Assembly (NCBI GenBank): GCA_949825045.1
Contig: OX463808.1
Coordinates: forward strand, 30,999,674 to 31,063,673
Direction: 5' to 3'
Origin: Argyresthia goedartella
Taxonomy: Eukaryota; Arthropoda; Insecta; Lepidoptera; Argyresthiidae
Length of the DNA stretch: 64,000 nt
Positions 11,895 through 22,139 of this stretch are shown piece by piece. The notes beneath the pieces were generated by a model, which saw nothing but the letters and a program-made list of their open reading frames with translations, ran no database searches and was not told where the DNA came from. Within the stretch, counting starts at the first letter, position 1. Every line of letters starts with the position of its first letter. A program made the position numbers and the translations under genes.

Positions 11895-14786
11895 TCACTC
11901 CTTCATCTCGCAGAACCTGCCACATTCTCGCACAATATGCCTCCACTCATCACCAAACAGATCAGTCAGTGGTGCAGCAGCCAGCAGAGCATTGAGGCTA
12001 TCCCGCGCCCTCACCAGTGGAGACTGCTGGCGCGCCACCGTGCGGTACGTGCCGCCCGCTAACAGCTGGTGCCTACGCGCGCGGAGATAACTGTCGGGCA
12101 TGTATAGCGCGCATACCGTACCGACAAGCGCGACACAGTCACTGTCGCCTCGCAACAATCGACACACAGTCAGAAGCTGCTCGGTGTTACGTCTGACCTC
12201 TAGTGAGTTGTATCCGAGCATACCCAATATAAAAGCGGATGGATAAAGATAAGGGTAGTATCCAAATTTCCGCTTATATAGGTATCGTAGGAAAGCTTTG
12301 TGTACCTTCTCGAGCAAAAGTATGTAGGAGCTTTCATGCGGATTCCAAACCACCGAGCTAGATTCAAGTTTGGTTCTCACTAGGGCCAAGTAGAGAAGCT
12401 GGACCACACCCAGGTTATGGAATCCCTTACTATTCCGTATTACAAACCCCAATCTTTTGAAGCATTCCTTGGCCAATATGCTCATGTGCTCATGGAATGT
12501 AAGTTTAGGGTCGAACGTAACACCGAGGTCCCTAATCAAATACACTCGAGTCAAAGACTCCGTACCGAGTGTATATATCGCGCTTATAGGATGAGAGGAG
12601 CGCGTAAAGGACATTACATAGCACTTGGCAGTATTGAAGAGGAGTTTATTGTTCACACTCCACCTATGAACCGCGTCTAAATCTTCCTGCAGCAAACTAC
12701 AATCATCCTCTGAACTCACGGGAAGTATCAGTTTCAGATCGTCCGCATACAGAAGGCAATTGGCGTGTTTAAGCACTAATTCCAGGTCATTTATCATAAT
12801 GATAAATAACAACGGACCGAGAATAGACCGTTGGCTAACGCCCGACCGTGTATGGTACGGCTGGGACTCAAAGCAGCCGTGTCGCACATATTGCTGGCGG
12901 TTCTTGAGGTAGTCAGCGAAGAAAACCAACAGCCGTGGGGCAAATCCAATGGCACATAACTTCTTCATTAGGACGTCATTATCGACTCTGTCGAACGCCT
13001 TACGAAAGTCCATATAGGCGACGGCCACCTGACATCCCTTGTCCATGCACTTCGACACAATCTCGACTAAAGTCAGAAAGTTGGTGTTAACTGAGCGGCG
13101 ACTCCTGAATCCGTGTTGCGAGTCGCTCAGATAAGGCGCAATCTGCGAACCGATTTTGTCTTTTATGATCGACTCGAACAGTTTTGCCAATGAACTCAGG
13201 ATCGCAATAGGTCGATATTGATCAACGGAGGCAGTGTCACTTGTCTTGGGGAAAGGACTGACTCGAGAAAGCTTCCAGCTGGTGGGGTACTTACCTTGTT
13301 CAAGAACAAGATTGAATATCTGACCCAAAGGTAAAACCAGTTGATCGCTGTAGGCCTTCAAAAAGTAGGGAGGGACGTTGTCCGGTCCAGTTGCGCTCCT
13401 TGGCCTTAGCTGCTTCAGCCCTTCCTTTATGTCCCTACTGGAAATATGTGAAACTTGTATGTGATTAGCAGTGCACGTGTCATCAGAAATGTTTACCAGA
13501 TCTGGATCGAGCGCTGGCTCATCAGGGAGGAAAACGTCTGAGAAGTAGTTTGCAAATGCGGCTGCTGCTTCCTCTCCAACGTGTTCCCGGCCCCGATGCG
13601 TGACCCGAGGTTCGAAACCACCCTTCGATCGTAGGCCACTTACATATTTCCAAAATGCGCGTGGGTTATGTCTAATATTGCTTTCAATACTACTCATGTG
13701 GTTGGCGTAGGCTGTATCTACGCGACACTTGAGGTTGGCTCTTAGCTCGCTGAATGAGACGAAGTCAGCCGGCCTCCTCCCCGTTTTCCATTTACGGTGG
13801 AGTATGGCCTTCGTGGCCAAGTCCCTTATTATATCACCAGTGAACCACACCGGGTATCTCCTTGTAGGCTGGGTTGGTCTGGTCTTCTTCGGGATACAGT
13901 TGTTGAAGACTCCGTAAATGGAATCGTAGAAGCGACCGACTGCCGTCTCTACATCAGTAGCTTCGAGAACACTGTCCCAAGATATGCTACACATGAGTTC
14001 GTACAGGACTGCGTGATTGCCCTTGGCAAAGTTCCAGTCATTGCGACCTCCAATGTTGCTGGGATCCAAGCGGCCAGATCGCTGGCCAGCTCTCTGCGCA
14101 TACAACACGGGCACAATGACGTCGAGAGGCGGGTGGTAGGCGTCAGTACGTGGCACCAGGCTTCCTGACACGGAAGCGCGCACAGTTACGTCACGCACAC
14201 TCTCCGGCAGTAACACCACATCAAGCACGCCATCATGATCATTCTTCACTTCATTCGTTTCATACATACCACATACACTTAGAAAATAACAATAATAGTT
14301 AAGTGTTGCAACTGAAGCACTGTTCAAATTGAGGTCACCTAGAATAATTAATGTACCGTTCACTTGGGCTACATTTTCCTCTGTTTTCGAAAACCAGTTC
14401 ATATACTCGGCGTCCTTATCCGCCTGGGTGATTTTCTTCTTGTTTTTCTTTCTGCTGGGATCTATGTAAACTACACAGTCGGTAACCGTCACTACCCCAA
14501 CAGTCACAGTCGCCCAGAGATCTTCACCGTTCGGCGTTTCAAGGTCGTGGCGTCGTCTCAGTGTGATGCCAGGGCGGGCGGCGAGCAGCACGCCTCCGCA
14601 CGCGGTAGCGCAGTCCCGGCGCAGCACGCTCCATCCTCCCGCTGTGACCTCGGCATCTCCAACCGACGAGTCTAGGAACGTCTCCGTAGCGGCGACGAGG
14701 TGGTGATCCAGCACCAGCAGGTTATGCCGCCAAAACTCCAACCGCGTTTTGATACCGCGGACATTTTGATAAAGGATATCAAGATA
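11895..14786 (-). CDS. LINE C ORF2: endonuclease-reverse transcriptase
   Basis: Open for about 960 codons from just after an in-frame TAA (14787-14789). Numbering from the first non-canonical start candidate (TTG at 14741) gives 948 residues. The extreme N-terminus 'LDILYQNVRG' is the conserved opening of LINE endonucleases, so translation must begin upstream of 14741, yet no in-frame ATG precedes it. 'GDLN' at residues 135-138 is the endonuclease catalytic block (usually GDFN). The reverse transcriptase follows: 'YMDFRKAFDRVD' (Asp 578), 'SQRSILGPLLF' from 636 (normally PQGS; two changes) and 'YADD' at 665-668. The C-terminal 'thumb' region runs to the stop. The frame is intact, so the copy is young, but the altered SQRS block may impair activity. 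Its start overlaps the stop codon of ORF1 by 8 bases. Confidence 0.88.
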   Translation of the reverse strand, partial: YLDILYQNVRGIKTRLEFWRHNLLVLDHHLVAATETFLDSSVGDAEVTAGGWSVLRRDCATACGGVLLAARPGITLRRRHDLETPNGEDLWATVTVGVVTVTDCVVYIDPSRKKNKKKITQADKDAEYMNWFSKTEENVAQVNGTLIILGDLNLNSASVATLNYYCYFLSVCGMYETNEVKNDHDGVLDVVLLPESVRDVTVRASVSGSLVPRTDAYHPPLDVIVPVLYAQRAGQRSGRLDPSNIGGRNDWNFAKGNHAVLYELMCSISWDSVLEATDVETAVGRFYDSIYGVFNNCIPKKTRPTQPTRRYPVWFTGDIIRDLATKAILHRKWKTGRRPADFVSFSELRANLKCRVDTAYANHMSSIESNIRHNPRAFWKYVSGLRSKGGFEPRVTHRGREHVGEEAAAAFANYFSDVFLPDEPALDPDLVNISDDTCTANHIQVSHISSRDIKEGLKQLRPRSATGPDNVPPYFLKAYSDQLVLPLGQIFNLVLEQGKYPTSWKLSRVSPFPKTSDTASVDQYRPIAILSSLAKLFESIIKDKIGSQIAPYLSDSQHGFRSRRSVNTNFLTLVEIVSKCMDKGCQVAVAYMDFRKAFDRVDNDVLMKKLCAIGFAPRLLVFFADYLKNRQQYVRHGCFESQPYHTRSGVSQRSILGPLLFIIMINDLELVLKHANCLLYADDLKLILPVSSEDDCSLLQEDLDAVHRWSVNNKLLFNTAKCYVMSFTRSSHPISAIYTLGTESLTRVYLIRDLGVTFDPKLTFHEHMSILAKECFKRLGFVIRNSKGFHNLGVVQLLYLALVRTKLESSSVVWNPHESSYILLLEKVHKAFLRYLYKRKFGYYPYLYPSAFILGMLGYNSLEVRRNTEQLLTVCRLLRGDSDCVALVGTVCALYMPDSYLRARRHQLLAGGTYRTVARQQSPLVRARDSLNALLAAAPLTDLFGDEWRHIVRECGRFCEMKE

Positions 14787-15825
14787 TTAATTGGGGTGGG
14801 CGGGGCGGTGATTTATTTTTACTGTTTTTGTAGAGCTCAATGTAGATCTGAAAGGGCAGCCACTCCTTGATATGGGCGTCAACAGGCCACACATCCTTGG
14901 AGAAGCAGGTGTCAAAAAGCGACTCTGGAACACCTATTTTGAAGGACTTGTATGCCCACTTTGTCGACAACTCTACCACGGTGCCGGTTTCGGGTGGGCA
15001 CAACTCCTGTAAATATGCCCTAACTTCCTCCAGTCCCGACCTCATATTCCAGAGATGGAAGAACCGCTGTCGCTCCACCGCGCGAAGAGTGGTAATTGTG
15101 GGTCCTGCTGTGCCGCGCAGCGACCGGGGCCTTCGTGGCCTCCTAATGACTTTGGTCCATCCCTCCCCACCATCTTCCTTTAAGTCCTTGGCGTTAGTCG
15201 CATTGTGAGGTACTGGTGCCGGTGTGGGAACTTTTGCTTGCGCTGCAGTCGATATCGGCTGTTTGTTTGCGCTTGCGGTGCCATTTAGTTTTGGTTTGTG
15301 ACCTTCAACCAACCGCTTCGTATTGCCACCGGGCGAAGGTGTTTGTGTGAGCGAAATAGGCGTAGGTGTGGGCGGGATCGATGCATGCTGTGCCATCTCC
15401 GCATACGATGGGGATGGCGTGCATGCTGCCCCTGCTACACACTCCGGTTTCGTCACTTTGGTCTCAGGTGGGGGGGTCAATGCTCTGTTTGCGCTATTGT
15501 GTGACAGGCCGATAGGGCCGCTATTGCGCTGATATTCCCAGCTTTCTTGCGCACAAAATGCACCTCTCCGTATGTTTACTTAAGGCGGATTGCTATAAAC
15601 ACTACTGGTGTTGGAAGAGGCAGACGTCGTTTTTTTCAAGCTATTCAGCTCCGCTTTTAATAGCTCGAACTCCTTCACAGTAACGTACTTTGAGGTTTCA
15701 GTCGCATATTTTTCCTGGATCTCTCTCAGTTCTTTTTGCACAGCTACTATGTCTGTTAAAAGCTGTGTTACGTCTACCGGCTGTAAATTATTGCAGCACG
15801 AACACTTCAGCACGTTAGACGACAT
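14779..15825 (-). pseudogene. LINE C ORF1, interrupted by one in-frame stop
   Basis: A single frame of 348 codons from ATG (15823-15825) to TGA (14779-14781), broken only by TAA at 15580-15582. The N-terminus has a small Cys cluster ('LKCSCCNN') followed by a heptad-like stretch (about residues 20-70, 'LLTDIVAVQKELREIQEKY'), a probable trimerising coiled coil. A Pro/Thr-rich linker comes next, then a basic patch ('VIRRPRRPRS'). The C-terminal domain ('RFFHLWNMRSGLEEVRAYL' ... 'YKSFKIGVP' ... 'WPVDAHIKEWLPF') resembles the RRM-like domain seen in ORF1 proteins of CR1/Jockey-group LINEs. The role by family is RNA binding and RNP assembly. The fold assignment is by eye. Confidence 0.72.
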
Positions 15826-16460
15826 TGCCCTTGTCGGTTTGAGAGGCCGGAATAAGAAGAAGAAGAAGAAGAAAGTACGTGCGGCTTCAAGAGTACCAGG
15901 CTAGCAGAAAGCGGAGAGCGTGTTACAGTGCTGGTATAGGTCAGCATAAACTGGTTGCGAGATCGAAGGCTCCGCCGCCGTACAGCAGTGAGATGTTAGA
16001 TGTTTGCGTGTAACCGAGCGTAATGTACGGGCTGAATATTATTTAGGTTTTCGAACGTTATTCTCGCAATTTTTTGTTTTTTATGTCTGGCCACACTGGT
16101 AGTTGTCAGTTGCTTGACGTGATTTGACTGACAGTTACAGACAGCTGATATGTGCTATTGTGAGGGTGTTTGATGTTGTTGAATTCCTTTGTTTTAGTCC
16201 CGTGTATCAATGTGTAGGTGCCATTTGAACTAACGGAAAACAACAAATTTACCTGGAAAAGCCTCGTATTCCCTGGAAAACTCGTACTTCTCTGTGTTCA
16301 CAGGTTCGGACACAGGTTTGAGGTTAGGTTTCCAGTATCTGCTTGTTTATGACCGAGGTAAATCACTTTGAACTGTTTTTACTATTAAATATGTTCGGAG
16401 GAAGAAAAAAATCAATGTTTACAGGTAAACGGCAGTGTTGCTAGTGTTGTAGTGTTGCTA
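15826..16460 (-). other. LINE C 5' untranslated region
   Basis: Lies between ORF1 and the point where LINE A resumes. It is more GC-rich near ORF1 and has a CTT/AAG triplet run at about 15852-15872. LINEs usually carry an internal promoter in this position, but I see no specific initiator motif. The exact 5' end of the element is inferred only from the LINE A junction. Confidence 0.55.
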
Positions 16461-16469
16461 TAACTTTGA

Positions 16470-18367
16470 TCGAAAATTTCATGACTATGTTAAAAATATT
16501 CCAAAACTTTCAAGTTGGTTTTTAGAACTGCAAAAACTTTACACATTAATAGAAAAATTCAAAATTCAAATAATAGAATGAAAACAGTTTGGCAAATATT
16601 AAACCGCGAAACTGGCAAAGTTATACCAAGGGACAATGATTTCTGCCTAAAGATAGGTGATGATGTTGTTAAATCCAGCGCTGATGTTGCTCGAGCTTTT
16701 GAAACATTCTTCACCAATGTACCCGTACTCACAACAGACCGTCTAAATTCATCTCCATATGAAGCAGAGACTTTATTAAAAAATAACACAGTCAGTAATG
16801 TATATTTAAAATTTCATCATGTATATCCCCAGGAAATTTCAAAACGTTTAAATTACTTAACTTAAAAAATACGGAAGACCTGTGGGGTATATCAGTCAAA
16901 GTCATTGGTTCAATAATTCTAGTTATAGCCTCACACTTAGCTTATATATTCAATAAATGTGTTGACGATGGGGCTTTCCCAGACCTCATGAAACACAGTA
17001 AACTGATACCTCTGTTCAAGTCGGGAGGTAAGGGCAATCCTTCAAATTTCAGACCAATATCTGTTCTTCCAACACTAAGTAAAATATTTGAAAAGATTAT
17101 ACTAAATCAAATGCTCTCACACTTCAACCGTACAAAAGAACTCCACGGTAAACAATATGGTTTCACTAGTAGTAAATCGACTACAGATGCAGGTATTACC
17201 CTTATATCTCATATTTATTCTGTATGGGAGGCCGCACAGGATGCTATCGGAGTTTTTTGCGACCTGTCGAAGGCGTTTGATTGTGGTGATCATAATACAC
17301 TATTAATTAAATTAAGTCATTACGGAGTTAGAAATGAAGCGTTGGATCTACTAAGATCATACCTAAGTAATAGAATTCAAAAGGCAGAAGTTAACGGCGT
17401 AAAATCTGATGGATCGGATGTTAAAATTGGCGTTCCACAAGGTTCCATATTAGGCCCTTTCTTATTCCTGGTATATATTAATGATCTGCCTTTCATTGTG
17501 GAGAAATTAACTGACATAGTGTTGTTTGCTGATGATACTTCAATGGTCTTCAAAATTGAAAGACAAAAAGGTGATGTTGTTATGGTTGGTGATGTTAATG
17601 GTGTATTGTCTTTAACCTTGAATTGGTTCACAGTTAATAATTTATTGTTAAACGCTGATAAAACCAAGTGTATCAAATTCTCACTTCCAAATGTCAGGCA
17701 AGTTGAGACCAGTTTAGTGTTAGACAACAGCACGTTAGAATTAGTAAATGATACGAAGTTTCTTGGAATAACCATTGATAGCAAATCGCAGTGGATACCC
17801 CACATAGATAAATTGGCTGGTAAATTAAGTTCTGCGGCTTACGCTATTAGGAACATCAGACAAAGCACGGATGTGGCTACATCTAGGCTAGTATATTTTA
17901 GTTACTTTCATAGAGTGATGTCCTATGGTATTTTGTTGTGGGGGAAAGCAGCGGATATTCAAACTTTTTTTATTTTACAGAAAAGAGCTATTCGAGCAAT
18001 TTATGATTTAAAACGAACAGACTCCTTAAGAGAGCTTTTTAAAGAAATTGACATACTAACAGTAGCTAGTCAATTTATTTTCGAAAATATAATGTATGTA
18101 CGCAAGAACCTTACAACATTTTACAAACTTAGCGATAGCTGTAATGTTAACCTAAGAAATAATCACAGACTATGTGCGCCCCGATTTAGACTCGCGAAGG
18201 TTAGCAATTCTTTCAAGAGTCAGTGCATTCTCTACTACAATAAGATACCTCTGGAGATTTTGAAATTGCCATTTGAGCAATTTAAATAGCATGTTAAAGC
18301 GACTTTGTCGAAAAAGGGATATTACAATGTTCAAGATTACTTAAATGACAGGACTGTATGGGGTTAA
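16470..18367 (+). pseudogene. LINE A reverse transcriptase, one frameshift and one stop
   Basis: Two overlapping frames. The first (to 16865) covers the pre-RT linker ('MKTVWQILNRETGK', 'FETFFTNV'). The second is open from about 16862 through ATG 16988 to TAG 18287-18289 and holds the reverse transcriptase: 'LIPLFKSGGKGNPSNFRPIS', 'FCDLSKAFDCGDH' (Asp at residue 92 of this frame), 'GVPQGSILGPFLFLVYINDL', and 'FADD' at 180-183. A frameshift near 16830 joins them. Beyond the TAG the frame stays open and typical for the family's end ('GYYNVQDYLNDRTVWG') to TAA 18365-18367, so the TAG is a premature stop removing about 26 residues. Catalytic blocks are intact. The lineage looks Jockey-like. Confidence 0.82.
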
Positions 18368-18501
18368 TCTGGCTCAACACAGATCTTGCTGTTAATAATT
18401 TTGTAATTATTTATTCCTGCTTATTAATCATAACAATTAAATTTTTCATATTTGTATTAGTTAAGCACAACCTTTTTTTTAAAAGAGATCTAAAAATCAA
18501 T

Positions 18502-18532
18502 CTGTGGGAGTTTCTACGCCCTTCTCCCACAG
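18502..18532 (+). other. Conserved hairpin in LINE A 3' untranslated region
   Basis: Arms 'ctgtgggag' (18502-18510) and 'ctcccacag' (18524-18532) pair perfectly over 9 bp with a 13-base loop. The same arms with a 15-base loop occur in the copy at 24362-24394, and a looser version in the copy near 23311-23343. In several LINEs a 3' stem-loop is the recognition site for the element's own reverse transcriptase. That role is inferred here. Confidence 0.65.
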
Positions 18533-18673
18533 TGGTCCAATGTAGAGAGGAGGCAAAAAATGACGTTTGCTAAGTATATGTAAATATCTACAGTAATAAA
18601 GTACTTTGATTTTGACTTTGACTTTGTACAAATAATTATAAATGGTATATTTAGCAAATTCAGTAACATTATT

Positions 18674-18871
18674 TTGTTGGCGAGAAATAGCAAAGGGATT
18701 AAACAAGTAGACCTAATTAATAGTTGTGATTCGCTGAAAAAACCTGGTGTAAAAAATATTGTAACTTGTGCAATTCCTTTTAGAGGCCCATCTTCAAAAG
18801 GACGTAACATATACAAACTGAATCAACTTATGTGCAGTACATCAGGTCAATATTACAAGGCTTATGTTTAA
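18674..18871 (+). CDS. Small open frame of unknown origin (65 codons)
   Basis: ATG-initiated, 65 residues, directly upstream of the foldback element at 18857. The composition is not low-complexity ('RNSKGIKQVDLINSCDSLKK', then 'GRNIYKLNQLMCSTSGQYYK'), and it reads more like real protein than most chance frames nearby. I do not recognise it. It might be a host exon fragment carried or abutted by the neighbouring element, or chance: the opposite strand is also open over much of it, which argues for chance. Confidence 0.2.
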   Translation: MLARNSKGIKQVDLINSCDSLKKPGVKNIVTCAIPFRGPSSKGRNIYKLNQLMCSTSGQYYKAYV

Positions 18872-19245
18872 ACAATTACCAAAAACGCACCTATTTTACT
18901 ACCAATAAATTCGAAATGACTGCCAGAATGGATAAATATCCACCAAATTGTGTTAGTATAAATGATCACCAAACTTCTTTTTATGTTTTGTGTACTTAAG
19001 TTTAGTTTTAAGTATTTTTTCTTGTTCTTACATGTTCAACCTAACACGAAGGATAAAGGGGGCTTCGCTTCGCTCACCCCCTTTACCCTTCACCTAAGCT
19101 ACCGCAGTATTTTGCCCTGATATTTTTTGCAACTTTTGGTGTTCATTTATCCATTTTGGGTAGGAAAAAAATATTTTGGTTATCATTATATTTGTTGCCA
19201 TATGACAAATATGTTTATCTGGTGATAAATATGTTTATTTCTGGC
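18857..19245. mobile_element. Foldback element, family F-hp (copy 1)
   Basis: The left half contains spaced 'taccaaaaa', 'actaccaataaat', 'atgatcaccaaac'. The right half contains mirror-image phrases 'tttggtgttcattta', 'ttttggttatcatta', 'tctggtgataaat', so the element can fold back imperfectly. The centre (about 19050-19095) is a hairpin with arms 'gaaggataaaggggg' and 'ccccctttacccttc' around 'cttcgcttcgctca'. The left half recurs at 51020-51178 and the central hairpin at 27290-27425, 47125-47205 (minus) and around 62540-62770. It is non-coding. The class (MITE or Helitron-like) is unresolved. Confidence 0.6.
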
Positions 19246-19338
19246 TTTAGGCAGACAAAGTCTTTACTTACTATTGTAAAAGACAACTTGATATATATTT
19301 AGCATTTTATTCAATATATGACCTTATCATAATTATGT

Positions 19339-20755
19339 TTGACAGAGGTCCATTGTGTAAGATTTCGTCGTAATACTAATATAGATATTGATATGGCAAA
19401 ACAAGGTACAAATGACAGGTGTATATATTTTTTGCCAATTCCGACAAAGGGTAAGCATTATTTAAATATTTCCCATCAAAACATGCAGGGGCTACCTGCC
19501 AAAGAACTTGTATTATCATTATTTCTTAATAATTCTGACATCGATGTTATTTGTATAACACATTACTGGATAAAAGAAAATATGATGTCTTTAAATATAA
19601 TTAATTAAAACATTGACAGTATTACAATATAAAGACTGCTGATGGAGGTGGTTCTTTAATCTTCGTCAACAATTATATTAAGGTGAAACAACAACAAGAT
19701 ATTGTTGCACTTACTGTAGAAAGACAAATAGGGAATTATATAATTGTTTGTGCCTTCAGACCTCCGAGGGATGAAAAGACCATGGCCATTTCGAAATTTT
19801 TGAGAAATTTCTCGAGGAAGCCCGCACTAAACTATATCATAACAGAAAAAGTTGATATTCTGTGGCGAACTCAATGTAGATACAACAATGAAACAACGAT
19901 GAGTAACTTAATGCAAATCATTTAGTGTATGTCATTTCCAGAGCCGACTAGAATTTCACTTACAAACTAAACTTGCTAACTTGCTGTAACTGTGTTTTCA
20001 CAAGTTAAATGTAATTAACTGCTTACTTTCCGATCACATCAGTCAAACCGTTTCATTCTCAATTGCTAGTAAGGACTGATAAGCCTATTACATCCCAAAG
20101 ACAAGAGACGTTTACCAAAAACTGAGATATACATTTGCCAGTGCCGGATTTTAATGAACAGACCCAGAACAAATTTCATTCAGACTTCTTCACCATTATA
20201 GACTCGTTCAGTATTTCGGTTCCAAGGAGACTTCCAAGCCACGGTACCTACAAACTGTTCAGAGAGCGTCCAAGGAAAACAAACCTCGGTATAAACTCTC
20301 CCACTAACAGAATGATACGCTTGCACAATACACTATATAAAGGTCAAACCGCAAACATCGATGTATACTATAATAATTTTCATACTTTCCGATCTAAGCT
20401 TGAATCCCACCTAACTTAAACTTGAAATTTAACTCTAACCTAAACTAAACTAAATTAAATTGAATTATTGTGGAAATCAAATAGAAATTTATTAAGGTAT
20501 GTATATTAAAATGAATTGAAACTTTACTTAAATAAAATTTGTAATGAATTAAGTATAATTACTATTATAACTTTGAATTTGTTATTATAATATAATGAAC
20601 TGAAATTTGTTAAGTTTTGAACTGTAATTCAAAGCAAGCTGTGTTAGCCCTTAAGTAGACAAGCATCTTCAATGTGAATAGTATGTAATAATTAAGTTAA
20701 CATGTATTGTCCATTGGCGGACCTGATCCAATAAAATAAAAATAAAAAATAAAAT
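19339..20755 (+). pseudogene. LINE family B: endonuclease remnants plus 3' end
   Basis: Two open fragments carry the N-terminal endonuclease of a LINE: 'LNISHQNMQGLPAKELVLSL' with 'DIDVICITHYWIKEN' (19459-19600), then 'GGGSLIFVNNYIKV' and 'NYIIVCAFRPPRDEK' (about 19640-19780). A further frame (20135-20419) resembles the linker before the RT ('GINSPTNRMIRLHNTLYKG'), but stops at a C-terminal-like 'FRSKLESHLT' and is followed by a 3' untranslated region and an A/AAAAT-rich tail (to about 20755). No reverse transcriptase blocks are present, so the middle of the element appears deleted. Stops and shifts are frequent. Confidence 0.6.
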
Positions 20756-20767
20756 AATTCAACAGAA

Positions 20768-21570
20768 CTCAATAACTTTTTATATAAAAGAAAGTCAGTG
20801 CTAACAACGGTAAATCTAAAAAAATACTGGGCAACTTTTGTAATCCGTCAAAGTGGATTATCTTGTATAACCTTTATGAACAAAAAACCTTTAACTTTGA
20901 TAGAAAATTGTATGACTATGTTAAAAAATATTCCAAAACTTTCAAGTTGGTTTGTGAACTGCATAAACTTTATAAACACAAATAGAAATATACAAAATTC
21001 AAAAAGTTTAGGCAAATAATGAACCACGAAACTGGCAGCGTTACCAAGGGATAATAATTTTTGCTTAAAGATAGGATGATGATTTTGTTAAATCCAACGC
21101 TGAGGTAGGTCAAGCTCTTGAAACATTTTTCACCAATGTACCATAATCCACAACAGACCGTCTAAATTCATCTCCATATGAAACAGAGACTTTGTAAAAA
21201 TAGCAATGGTGTCAGTAATATAGATTTTAATATATTTAAATATATTCCCAGGATTTTGGCAAAACATTTAGATTATTTAACTTAAAAAATACTGAAGTCC
21301 CACATGGCTGTGGGGTATATCAGTGAAGGTCATTGGTTGAGTAGTTCTAGTTATAGTCCACACTTAGCCTATATATTAAATAAATGTATTGACGATGGAG
21401 ATTTCCCAGACTTCATGAAACACAATAAACTGATACATTAATTCAAGTCGGGAGATAAAAATGATCCTTCAATTTGACCAGTATCTGTTCTTGCAGCACA
21501 AAGAATAATATTATAAAATCATATGCTCAATCAAATGCTCTCACACTTCAACCATACAAAACAATTAGCC
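20768..21570 (+). pseudogene. LINE family A, second copy, decayed
   Basis: Runs parallel to 11490-11604 plus 16461-17130 of the first copy: 'caacggtaaatctaaa', 'actatgttaaaaaatattcc', 'actttcaagttggtttgtga', 'gtctaaattcatctccatat' and 'ttcatgaaacacaataaact' all recur. It ends abruptly after 'ctctcacacttcaaccatac' (about 21555), before the catalytic RT blocks. Small insertions and deletions break every frame. It is useful as the uninterrupted reference showing where LINE C inserted in copy 1. Confidence 0.75.
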
Positions 21571-22139
21571 ATGCATTTTTCTGATATAACTTTTAATAAT
21601 TTATTTTGAAAATTTAGAATTTGAAGAAACGAATTTGTATATTTTTGGGTTTTATTCATTGAGTCTATTTAAAAATCAAAGCTGAAATTTTACCCACCAA
21701 AAGTAAACGTGACGTGACTAGAGGCCTTAAGGGATGAATTTCTTAATAACCACAAAAAAGTGGTAGGCAAGTAAACCAAAGAGTGTCAAGTATATGACTG
21801 AAGTCAACTGTCAAACAAACATCACGCCACTAATGGCAGTCCTAACCTAATTAAAACGAAATTATTGATTATTATTGTAATATTATATTATAAAATGCTT
21901 TATATAAATATAAAAGGCTTTTCATAATGGGAAGCAAAGAGTGTTACGTCCCATCACGTTCAAACAGCAGTGATAAACCGAATTTATTATTCGTACCAAT
22001 TCTAGAACGTCTACGAGAAGAATGGTGTGAAGTGAACGCAGAATATTTTAAGAATTATTCGCAGCTTTGACAAGGCTACTTGTGGGCTGATAAATTTGCA
22101 GGATGATGTAATAAAAATACATAAATTTTCTAAGAATAT
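21571..22139. other. Unassigned stretch
   Basis: AT-rich. A phrase near 21925-22060 ('aagagtgttacgtcccatca') starts a short open-looking segment, but stops occur in all frames within about 150 bp. No element recognised. Confidence 0.45.

Larger units (their letters stand above)
11605..16460 (-). mobile_element. Near full-length LINE, family C, inserted in LINE A
   Basis: A minus-strand element of about 4.86 kb. Its parts in 5' to 3' order are a 5' untranslated region of about 630 bp (15826-16460), ORF1 (14779-15825, one internal stop), ORF2 (11895-14786), and a 3' untranslated region ending in an A-rich tail (complement of 'tatttattttatttttattt', 11605-11625). The boundaries are defined by the resumption of the LINE A sequence on both sides. 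I could not define a target-site duplication with certainty. The two-ORF layout, the apurinic-endonuclease type N-terminus of ORF2 and the absence of a visible RNase H domain suggest the CR1/Jockey group. Confidence 0.8.
16461..18626 (+). mobile_element. LINE family A, downstream half
   Basis: Continues LINE A from 'taactttgatcgaaaatttc', matching the other copy at about 20895 ('taactttgatagaaaattg'). It includes most of the reverse transcriptase, a 3' untranslated region of about 260 bp with a stable hairpin at 18502-18532, and a tail of 'gactttg'-type repeats ending at about 18626. Other 3' ends of the same family are at 23215, 24125, 46029 and (minus strand) 34436. With 11420-11604 it makes one 5'-truncated LINE A copy split by LINE C. 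Confidence 0.82.

Noticed and set aside
11848..15532. Plus-strand open frames across LINE C
   Set aside because: They mirror ORF1/ORF2 codons on the opposite strand and show no motifs.
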